NCBI GenBank assembly: GCA_001657385.1
Contig: LYSZ01000003.1
Span: forward strand, 581,234 to 645,233
Length of the DNA stretch: 64,000 nucleotides
Reading direction: 5' to 3'
From: Parvularcula sp. BBD 1991-13
GTDB lineage: Bacteria; Pseudomonadota; Alphaproteobacteria; Caulobacterales; Parvularculaceae
This document shows positions 8,252-14,529 of the stretch, in pieces (position 1 is the first letter of the stretch; every line of letters starts with the position of its first letter). Position numbers and translations under genes: made by a program. Below the pieces are notes generated by a model that saw only the letters and a program-made list of their open reading frames with translations, made no database searches and was not told the origin of the DNA.

Positions 8252-8581
8252 TTACCGCCCGCCGAGCACGGTCCCGTCGGCGAAGTCAAAGACGACGTCG
8301 ACCTTGGCGGGCGGGTTGACCGGCGTCAGCTCCTTCATCTCTTCGCTCGACCAGACCGCCGCCACGAAAAGGCGCGCACGGTCGCCGGCGGCGGCGTCAT
8401 CGCCGGGCGCCTCGCCCTCATCCGTCTCGCTCTCGAAAACGAAAAGCCCTTTGTCGTTGATGAAAAACGTATGCTCGCCCAGAATACCCTCAAGCTCCTT
8501 CTGGACGTCCTGCGTCTCGTCGACGGCGTTCAGATCAAGCTTGTCCTTGACCTGTGCGGTTTGTTCCGGCGTAAGTTTCAT
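8252..8581 (-). CDS. Small acidic protein of unknown function
   Basis: A 109-residue acidic protein with no recognised domain. It begins MKLTPEQTAQVKDKLDLNAV, continues with a short hydrophobic strand pair (HTFFINDKGLFVFE), an Asp/Glu/Ala-rich linker (residues 60-74) and ends with strands such as KVDVVFDFADGTVLGGR. No signal peptide or membrane segment is visible, so it is presumably cytoplasmic. The ATG at 8581 has an excellent AAAGGAGG site; the frame is open 22 codons further but without a ribosome site. It is the first gene of a three-gene operon with the TPR protein and the symporter, and may serve the same process. Confidence 0.75.
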   Translation of the reverse strand: MKLTPEQTAQVKDKLDLNAVDETQDVQKELEGILGEHTFFINDKGLFVFESETDEGEAPGDDAAAGDRARLFVAAVWSSEEMKELTPVNPPAKVDVVFDFADGTVLGGR

Positions 8582-8637
8582 GTCTCCGCCTCCTTTCGGT
8601 AAGCATGTCGTGTAAGGACGGTCGCGGCGCACTGGCT

Positions 8638-8685
8638 TTTTGCACATTGGCCTTTTTCGAACCGGTCTTTTGCAAATTGGCCTTT
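8638..8685. repeat. Pair of 18-bp direct repeats downstream of ask
   Basis: ttttgcacattggccttt (8638-8655) and ttttgcaaattggccttt (8668-8685) differ at one base. They lie between the aspartokinase stop codon (8692) and the next minus-strand start (8581). They could be part of a processing or termination region, but no clear hairpin with a T tract is present. Confidence 0.75.
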
Positions 8686-8691
8686 CCGCGC

Positions 8692-10155
8692 CTATGCGGC
8701 GGCTTTCTCCGCCGCCTCCGCCGGGGCGAGCGTCGCCCGGTCGATGCTGATAAGCGCGTTATGCAAAACGACCACGGCGCGCTCGTAGTGATCCTGCTCC
8801 AGGATGAACTGGATGTCCACATTGCGCATGGTCTGGTGCAGGCCGAGCAGCCCCACTTCGGCGTCCGAGAGGGCGCCGACCGCGTTCGCCGTCAGCGCCG
8901 GCTTGTTGAGATCCGTTCCGATCGCGGAAACGATGGCGACCTTGCGTACGCTGATCGACGCCGCGGGGAAACGTTCCTCAAGATCCGCGATCACTCGTTT
9001 TACCGCCTTTAACGAACCGCCGAGATAGTGCGTGATCGCGTTCGCGTTGGAGGACTTGGAAATGATGCTCACCTTGTGACGGTCGAGGGAGCTAAGGATC
9101 GCCGCGTCATATCCCTTGACGCCGACCATGTCCTGTTCAAAGAACTCCAGCGCCAGGACGTCCCGCCGTCCGGTGACGATTTCCGTGCCCGGCGCGTCGG
9201 CGACATAATCGCCCCGGAACACCGTACCCGGATCGCCGGGATCGAAGGTGTTTTTCACCCTCAACGGAATCTCGGACTGGCGCAGGCCTTTCGCCGCGCG
9301 GGGGTGAACCGCCTCCATGCCCATATTGGAAAGCTGGTCGGCGACGTCGTAGTTCGTACGGCCGATCTTGCGGACATTGTCTTCGCCGACGATTTTCGGG
9401 TCCGCGCTGGAAAGGTGGAATTCCTTGTGGATCACGGCCTCGACCGCGTTCATGAGAACGGCGATATTGGAGAACGTCACCTCCGTATAGCCACGGTCAT
9501 AGGCGCGCATCAGCCCTTCCTGGCAATGGGCGTAGCCGGTGACGATCGGCAGTTCCGCGGAGAGGTCGAGGCCGCCCAGCGCCTGCCGGATGCGCTGCTC
9601 AAGCGTCGGCTGGGTCTCGTCGCGCCAGCCGGTAAGATCGACGAACGTCGCGTTCACGTCGCGCTGGCGCAGCAGCAGCATCGTATTATGCGCGCTATGC
9701 GCCTCGCCGAGACCGGACAGCATCTCGCGCACGGTCATCAGGTGCTCGTCGAGCCGGAAATGACCGTAAGAGCAAAGGCGTTGCAGGTCGAGCAGACAAC
9801 TTCTCACGCCCTCGATCCGCTCCCGGACGAAATTATCCGCCGTCTGCCGGTCGGCGTGATCGCCGAAAATGTCCCTGTTGATCGACTGCATGCGCTCCGC
9901 GACGCGGTTGAGCGCATCGCCCCACGACCAGTCGCCCTCGGCGCTGGCGAACAGGGCGTAGACGCCGGGCTCGCCGGTTTTTTTATGTTCGAGCAGCATG
10001 TTGGTGACGCCCGCATAGGCGGAGACGACGACGATACGCCGGTAGAAATCGCCTTCGCGACGGCGCAACAGTACGTTTTCGAGGACGGCTTTCGTGTCGG
10101 CCATCGATGTTCCGCCGATTTTTTCAACAATCAGCGGCGCTTCCTGGTTTTTCAT
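8692..10155 (-). CDS. ask: Aspartate kinase, ectoine-pathway type
   Basis: Aspartokinase phosphorylates L-aspartate, the first step toward aspartate semialdehyde, the substrate of EctB. The 487-residue protein starts VEKIGGTSMADTKAVLENV, the variant KIGGTSM kinase loop seen in ectoine-linked aspartokinases rather than KFGGTS of LysC. The amino acid kinase domain spans about 1-310; the rest contains two ACT domains (KGYDAAILSSLDRHKVSIIS; VSAIGTDLNKPALTANAVGA). Ectoine-linked versions are known to be less feedback-inhibited by lysine and threonine. The ATG at 10155 follows AAGGAGGCGACCCCC. It lies 349 bases downstream of ectC, unusually far for this operon. Confidence 0.93.
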   Translation of the reverse strand: MKNQEAPLIVEKIGGTSMADTKAVLENVLLRRREGDFYRRIVVVSAYAGVTNMLLEHKKTGEPGVYALFASAEGDWSWGDALNRVAERMQSINRDIFGDHADRQTADNFVRERIEGVRSCLLDLQRLCSYGHFRLDEHLMTVREMLSGLGEAHSAHNTMLLLRQRDVNATFVDLTGWRDETQPTLEQRIRQALGGLDLSAELPIVTGYAHCQEGLMRAYDRGYTEVTFSNIAVLMNAVEAVIHKEFHLSSADPKIVGEDNVRKIGRTNYDVADQLSNMGMEAVHPRAAKGLRQSEIPLRVKNTFDPGDPGTVFRGDYVADAPGTEIVTGRRDVLALEFFEQDMVGVKGYDAAILSSLDRHKVSIISKSSNANAITHYLGGSLKAVKRVIADLEERFPAASISVRKVAIVSAIGTDLNKPALTANAVGALSDAEVGLLGLHQTMRNVDIQFILEQDHYERAVVVLHNALISIDRATLAPAEAAEKAAA

Positions 10156-10504
10156 GGGGGTCGCCTCCTTAAGCGCCGTTCTGGAACAGCCGGCAATCGG
10201 CCGGCATGATGGTTTCAGGGCCGCCGCGCGCGGCGACAAACCCGGAATATGAGCTGTTCACCTTACGAGAGGCGCCGGTCCGGCCTGACATTGGATCGCA
10301 CGGGGCCGCCCGCCCGGCCGGAGCCCCTCAATCGCATCGGGCGCCGCCTGGCGCGCCGTGTCGCGGCCGGTCATGGCGACGCGGCTCCTCGGGGCGGCCG
10401 GCGTCGCGATCCCGCCGCCGCACGCTCTCATCTGTCCGAGATGCGACATGCCTGCGCCCTCAGGAACGCTTCGCCACAAACATCCGGCGGCGCACGGTCA
10501 TGGA
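10156..10504. other. 349-bp spacer between ectC and ask with no supported gene
   Basis: The stretch is GC-rich with no convincing ORF on either strand. It holds only the ask ribosome site (AAGGAGG, near 10165) and self-complementary GC patches such as gccggcaatcggccggc near 10189. No clear sigma-70 promoter or T-tract terminator is seen. Whether ask is read through from ectABC or has its own promoter cannot be decided here. Confidence 0.55.
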
Positions 10505-10897
10505 TCAGGCGGCCTCGTCCGCGGCGGGGTAAGCCCCCGTTTCGTCGTGCACTTCCCGACCGGTAACCGGCGGATTGAACACGCAGGCCATCACCATTTC
10601 CGTCTCGCCCCGGAGAATATGCTTGTCATGCTGATCAAGGGCGTACATGACGCCGGGCCGGATGGCGTGAACCTCTCCCGTGGCGAGATCCTCAATGCTG
10701 CCCGTGCCGGATACGCAGTAGACGGATTCAAGATGGTTCTTGTAATGCATTTCCAGTTCCGCCCCCGCATAAATCGTCGTGATGTGGAAGGAGAAGCCCA
10801 TCTTGTCGTCCTTCAGGAGCAGGCGAACGCTGTTCCACCCCTCGGAGTCCACGCGGCGGTCGCCGGCCTTGGCTTCGTTCAAATCGCGTACAATCAT
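10505..10897 (-). CDS. ectC: L-ectoine synthase
   Basis: EctC closes N-gamma-acetyl-L-2,4-diaminobutyrate to the compatible solute ectoine. The 130-residue cupin has the usual length and sequence: [20 protein letters not shown] at the start, [20 protein letters not shown] with the metal-binding residues, [15 protein letters not shown] and [20 protein letters not shown]. It is 21 bases after ectB on the same strand and clearly part of the same operon. The enzyme is cytoplasmic and iron-dependent in studied members. Confidence 0.97.
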   Translation of the reverse strand: MIVRDLNEAKAGDRRVDSEGWNSVRLLLKDDKMGFSFHITTIYAGAELEMHYKNHLESVYCVSGTGSIEDLATGEVHAIRPGVMYALDQHDKHILRGETEMVMACVFNPPVTGREVHDETGAYPAADEAA

Positions 10898-10918
10898 AAT
10901 GGTCGCCTTTCGAAACGC

Positions 10919-12226
10919 TTACGCGGCGGCTTTGACGGAGGCGGAGAACACTTTCGCGACGGCCTCGCTCAGAATGTCGAGCCCGCGCTCGAGCTGCGCC
11001 TCGTCGATGGTCAGCGGCGCGAGACATTTGACGATCTCGTCGTTCGGTCCGCTCGTCTCGATCACGAGACCGTTGGCGAAGCATTCCTTGATGATCGCCG
11101 ATGAGGCTTCGCCGGAACCGACGTCGACGCCGAGCATCATGCCCCGGCCTTTCAGACCGTCGATGTCGTCCTTGTACTCGCGCGCAAGCGCTTCGAAACG
11201 CTGCTTGATCATGCGCCCCTTGGCGTTGACGGACGCCTCGAATTCGCCGTCGCGCCAGAACGCCTTGAGAGCCGCCGTCGCCGTGACGAAAGCATGGCAG
11301 TTGCCGCGGAACGTGCCGTTGTGCTCGCCCGGCTTCCAGATGTCGAGATCACGGCGGATCAGGGTCAGCGCCATCGGCAGTCCGTAACCGGAAATCGACT
11401 TGGCCAGCGTCACGATATCCGGGTCGATCCCGGCGGGTTCGAAGCTGAAAAACGACCCGGTCCGACCGACGCCCGCCTGGATGTCGTCGACGATCAACAG
11501 CGCGCCGTGCTTGCGGGCGATCCGCTCGATCGCGCGCAGCCAGTCGAAGGACGCGGCGTTAAGGCCGCCCTCGCCCTGCACCGTCTCGACGATGAACGCC
11601 GCCGGCGCGTCGACGCCGCTCGACGGATCGCTGAGCATCTGCTCGATCTGCGCGGCGCTGTCGCCATGCTCGAAATAGCCGTCGTAAGGCATGCGGGTGA
11701 CGTTGCCGAGCGGAAGGCCGGCGCCGCCCCGGTGATGCTTGTTGCCGGTGAGCGCGAGCGCGCCGAGCGTGCAGCCGTGGAAACCGTTGGTGAAGGCGAT
11801 GACATTGGTGCGCCCGGTGACCTTGCGCGCCACCTTCACGGCGGCTTCGACGGCGTTGGCGCCGGTCGGACCCGGAAACTGCACCACGTAGTCGAGATCG
11901 CGCGGCTTCAGCACCGTCGCCTCGAACTCTTCAAGGAAGTCCGCTTTCGCGTCCGTTTCCATGTCGAGGCTGTGCGTGACGCCGTCAGAGTCGATGTACG
12001 CCGCGAGCGCCGCTTTCAGCACCGGGTGGTTGTGACCGTAATTCAGCGACGAGCAACCGGACAGGAAGTCGATGTACTCGCGCCCCTGTTCGTCGGTCAG
12101 GGTCGCGCCCTGCGCCTTCACGAACTTCACCGGGAAGCTGCGCGCATAGGAGCGCACGCCGGATTCGCGACGTTCGAAAACGTTTCGGTTCATCTTGGTT
12201 CTTCCCATCATGGTTTGCGTCGTCAT
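10919..12226 (-). CDS. ectB: Diaminobutyrate-2-oxoglutarate transaminase
   Basis: EctB is a class III PLP aminotransferase that turns L-aspartate semialdehyde into L-2,4-diaminobutyrate using glutamate. The 435-residue protein shows the family blocks MNRNVFERRESGVRSYARSF, DFLSGCSSLNYGHNHPVLKA, FTNGFHGCTLGALALTGNK, LLIVDDIQAGVGRTGSFFSF and TLAKSISGYGLPMALTLI, where the Lys is the PLP-binding residue. I start at 12226 because AGAGGT is about ten bases upstream and the protein then has normal length; ATGs at 12211, 12208 and 12193 are alternatives and the open frame continues upstream without support. ectA ends 56 bases upstream. Confidence 0.96.
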   Translation of the reverse strand: MTTQTMMGRTKMNRNVFERRESGVRSYARSFPVKFVKAQGATLTDEQGREYIDFLSGCSSLNYGHNHPVLKAALAAYIDSDGVTHSLDMETDAKADFLEEFEATVLKPRDLDYVVQFPGPTGANAVEAAVKVARKVTGRTNVIAFTNGFHGCTLGALALTGNKHHRGGAGLPLGNVTRMPYDGYFEHGDSAAQIEQMLSDPSSGVDAPAAFIVETVQGEGGLNAASFDWLRAIERIARKHGALLIVDDIQAGVGRTGSFFSFEPAGIDPDIVTLAKSISGYGLPMALTLIRRDLDIWKPGEHNGTFRGNCHAFVTATAALKAFWRDGEFEASVNAKGRMIKQRFEALAREYKDDIDGLKGRGMMLGVDVGSGEASSAIIKECFANGLVIETSGPNDEIVKCLAPLTIDEAQLERGLDILSEAVAKVFSASVKAAA

Positions 12227-12282
12227 GGACTTGGACCTCTTGTTGTTGAGCATTCGTTTTGTTGGAGAACGGACAACCCGCG

Positions 12283-12870
12283 TCAGAATTGGTTCCCGGC
12301 GAAAGCGCCGAACGGGCCGATGGCGACAAGATGTTCCGTCTCGTGACGGCCGCCGAGATGACGGTCCCTGTCGAACCAGGCTTCGCTGGCGAAGGGGGCG
12401 TCGCGGCGCCTTGCGACCGACCGGAACAGGGCCCACGAGGCTTCGTTGTCCGGCGTGATGGTGGTCTTGATCCCGGTCACGCCGCGCGTCGCGTCGCGGG
12501 ACAGTAGGGCGTCGATCATGGCGCGTCCCAGCCCCATGCCGCGGGCGCGTTCATGCACCGCGACTTGCCAGATAAAAAGCGTTTCGCGCTCGGCGGGCGG
12601 GCGATAGGCGGAAATCCATCCGGCCGCCTCGCCATCCGCCTCCGCGAGGATGCAGGTGTCGGCGAAATGCGTGCACTGCAAAAGATTGCAGTAAAGCGAG
12701 TTCTGATCCAGCGGCGGACACTCGGCGATCAATGCATGAACCGTCGCGCCGTCTTCCGCCGCCGGAACGCGGTAGACAATCTTCGGGGTGGAAGCCGGCT
12801 TCGGGGTGGAAGCCGGGGTCGGATCCGCAGCCGCCGCCGAATCAGCGTGGTCGAATGTCGTACCAGCCAT
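12283..12870 (-). CDS. ectA: L-2,4-diaminobutyrate gamma-acetyltransferase
   Basis: EctA transfers acetyl from acetyl-CoA to the gamma-amino group of diaminobutyrate. It is a GNAT enzyme of 195 residues: substrate motif CPPLDQNSLYCNLLQCTHFA, then WISAYRPP, the acetyl-CoA loop VHERARGMGLGRAMIDALL and the C-terminal TTITPDNEASWALFRSVARR. The first 30 residues are a Pro/Thr/Ala-rich extension with a repeated STPK. It is the first gene of ectABC-ask, 262 bases from divergent ectR. A promoter with an embedded inverted repeat lies 33 to 60 bases upstream. A weak GAGGCGG ribosome site precedes the ATG. Confidence 0.95.
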   Translation of the reverse strand: MAGTTFDHADSAAAADPTPASTPKPASTPKIVYRVPAAEDGATVHALIAECPPLDQNSLYCNLLQCTHFADTCILAEADGEAAGWISAYRPPAERETLFIWQVAVHERARGMGLGRAMIDALLSRDATRGVTGIKTTITPDNEASWALFRSVARRRDAPFASEAWFDRDRHLGGRHETEHLVAIGPFGAFAGNQF

Positions 12871-12902
12871 ATGGATTTTGCCGCCTCAATTACGAGGTCA
12901 TG

Positions 12903-12930
12903 CATTTAGCTTCGCTAATCAAATTGTCAA
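12903..12930 (-). promoter_or_regulatory. ectA promoter with embedded inverted repeat
   Basis: On the minus strand TTGACA (12925-12930) is followed after 16 bases by TAAATG (12903-12908). The spacer contains TTAGC-gaa-GCTAA (12906-12918 in inverted form), an imperfect MarR-type operator. Binding there would block RNA polymerase, matching the known repressor role of EctR in methylotrophs. Only the sequence resemblance is shown here. Confidence 0.5.
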
Positions 12931-13064
12931 CCTTCAAGATCCTCGACGGAATGCCAGGTGCGTGATTTTCAATCTGTTTTTTCTACAATTCATTGTTTTT
13001 TTTGAAAAAATAAAATAGCAGAAAATTCTAACACCTGGCGGCAAGCGGAGCGCGTCAAATTTTA

Positions 13065-13080
13065 TTTAGCTTTTTCTAAC
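13065..13080. promoter_or_regulatory. Second ectR-type site near the ectR start
   Basis: TTTAGCTTTTTCTAAC at 13065-13080 resembles TTTAGCTTCGCTAATC at 12905-12920, with TTAG and CTAA half-sites. It lies about 53 bases upstream of the chosen ectR start, fitting autoregulation. The surrounding 130 bases are AT-rich. Confidence 0.35.
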
Positions 13081-13132
13081 CATAAGGCGTATGCGGTGTC
13101 TCGCCCCTTGCGGCAAGGGAAATCTCACTGAA

Positions 13133-13633
13133 ATGATGGAGATTATGGACGATCGTTCTGAAATCGCGCTGGTCGCGCTAAGGAGAATTCTGCGCGCAAC
13201 GGAGATCAACGCCCGGGCCCTCGCGCGGGAGGCTGGGCTGACCCCCTCGCAGCACATCATCCTGCAGCTGATCGACACCCTGCCCTCGCCGACGCCCAGC
13301 GCGGTGGCGAAGGAAGCCTCGATCACGCAGGCGACCGTGACGTCCCTTATCGACAAGCTGGAGCGGCAGGGCTTTGTCGAACGGCGCCGGGACGATATCG
13401 ACCGCCGGCGGGTGATTGTCGACGTCACCGACAAGGGCGCGCATGCGTTGCGCGACGCGCCCGACATCCTTCAGGACCGCTTTCGCGGGCGCTTCGCCAG
13501 GCTCGACGCCTGGGAACAGTCCATGATCATCACGGTGCTGGAACGCATCGCGTCGATTCTCGATGCGGAGGATATCGACGCCGCGCCGGTTCTCGATATC
13601 GGCGCCATCGACAAGCCCATCGCAAAAGGCTGA
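13133..13633 (+). CDS. ectR: MarR family regulator of ectoine genes
   Basis: A winged-helix MarR regulator of 166 residues. The DNA-binding part is clear: GLTPSQHIILQLI, then PSAVAKEASITQATVTSLID as the recognition helix region and the wing FVERRRDDIDRRRVIVDVTD. The final 40 residues form the C-terminal dimerisation helices. Its position divergent from ectABC-ask matches EctR1, the repressor of ectoine genes studied in Methylomicrobium. I use the ATG at 13133 (AAGGGA upstream); 13091 and 13145 are possible. An inverted repeat TGACGGCGC...GCGCCGTCA (13631-13670) starts at the stop codon and may act in termination. Confidence 0.88.
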   Translation: MMEIMDDRSEIALVALRRILRATEINARALAREAGLTPSQHIILQLIDTLPSPTPSAVAKEASITQATVTSLIDKLERQGFVERRRDDIDRRRVIVDVTDKGAHALRDAPDILQDRFRGRFARLDAWEQSMIITVLERIASILDAEDIDAAPVLDIGAIDKPIAKG

Positions 13634-13830
13634 CGGCGCGTTCCCGGCAAGGGTAATCCGGGCGCCGTCACCATGACGCGCGGGATGGGAGCGCCGATGG
13701 CGGGGGGCAGACGGCGGGTGCGCAGACAGCGCGCGCGCAGACGGGGGCGCGCGCAGACAGCCGCGTCGAGCGTTCCCGCATGAAGACCGGCGGCTTGATT
13801 CCGTCCGCCCGATCCTTTACATGCGGTTTC

Positions 13831-14172
13831 ATGAATGTAAGCGATCTTGAGGACTCGGCGGCCGAGGCGGCGGGCTTCCTGCGCACCCTCGCCAATGAAA
13901 AACGCCTGATGATCGTCTGCCAGCTGGTCGACGGCGAGAAAAACGTCGGCGAGCTTTGCGACGCCCTGAGCGTGCGCCAGAGCACGGTCTCGCAACAGCT
14001 CGCTCTGCTCCGGGCCGAGGGCGTGGTCAGGTCGCGCAAGGAAGCGCAGACGGTTTTTTATTCGCTTGCGAACGAAAATGCGCGCCGGCTGGTCGGCCTG
14101 CTTTACGAGCTGTTCTGCAACGCCGCCCATGCGGGAAAGACCGCGGATGAAGACCGCCGGCCCCTTGCCTAG
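13831..14172 (+). CDS. ArsR family transcriptional repressor
   Basis: A 113-residue ArsR/SmtB-type winged-helix protein. The core reads EAAGFLRTLANEKRLMIVCQ, ELCDALSVRQSTVSQQLALL (recognition helix) and VVRSRKEAQTVFYSLAN (wing). There is one Cys in the N-terminal part of the fold (IVCQ), one in ELC just before the recognition helix and one near the C-terminus, an arrangement like that of the redox/persulfide-sensing BigR/SqrR branch. Metal sensing is not excluded. I start at the ATG at 13831; the frame extends to 13780. It is 101 bases upstream of the DUF2892 gene, with an inverted repeat in between, and is probably the repressor of the following operon. Confidence 0.85.
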   Translation: MNVSDLEDSAAEAAGFLRTLANEKRLMIVCQLVDGEKNVGELCDALSVRQSTVSQQLALLRAEGVVRSRKEAQTVFYSLANENARRLVGLLYELFCNAAHAGKTADEDRRPLA

Positions 14173-14181
14173 GAAAAAAAT

Positions 14182-14213
14182 TTGTCCTATATATTCAAAT
14201 AACGGAATATACA
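14182..14213 (+). promoter_or_regulatory. Promoter-operator with inverted repeat before the RND operon
   Basis: TATATTC (14190-14196) and GAATATA (14205-14211) form a perfect 7-8-7 inverted repeat in an AT-rich patch between arsR and the DUF2892 gene. A possible -35 TTGTCC (14184 region, 14182-14187) and -10 (GAATAT or TATACA, 14205-14213) overlap it. Placement on the promoter fits repression by the ArsR protein. Confidence 0.55.
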
Positions 14214-14273
14214 GATTAAAGAATAGTAACCGGTCCATCGGCCGGCTCAGGACGCTCCGGAAAGGAAGCCGCC

Positions 14274-14477
14274 ATGAACATCGACCGCGCCGTTTTCGCC
14301 TTCGCGGGGTTCGTCATTCTTCTCAGTCTCGCCATGTCGCGCCTGCATGCCGAAGCCTGGCTTCTGCTCACCGCGTTTGTCGGCCTCAACATGTTTCAGG
14401 CCGCGTTCACCGGCTTCTGTCCGCTGGCGAAGATATTGAAAAGGCTCGGGCTCAGGGCCGGCCGCGCCTTTTCTTGA
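14274..14477 (+). CDS. YgaP-type inner membrane protein (DUF2892)
   Basis: A 67-residue protein with two transmembrane hairpin helices. It has the DUF2892 pattern: N-terminal [19 protein letters not shown], then [20 protein letters not shown], with the hallmark TGFCP, and a basic C-terminal tail. The family is the membrane part of YgaP and often sits beside rhodanese, sulfur or ArsR-family genes; its molecular role is unknown. The ATG follows CGGAAAGGAAGCC. It lies 52 bases before the RND transporter and appears to be the first gene of the ArsR-controlled operon. Confidence 0.85.
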   Translation: MNIDRAVFAFAGFVILLSLAMSRLHAEAWLLLTAFVGLNMFQAAFTGFCPLAKILKRLGLRAGRAFS

Positions 14478-14529
14478 CCCCGTCCGGGCCGCCGCCGTCC
14501 CCGTCTCAGCCTCCCAGGAAGCCGCCGCC

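Noticed and set aside
10258..10479. A 73-codon minus-strand ORF in the ectC-ask gap
   Set aside because: No ribosome site, no domain, and composition like the antisense shadows.
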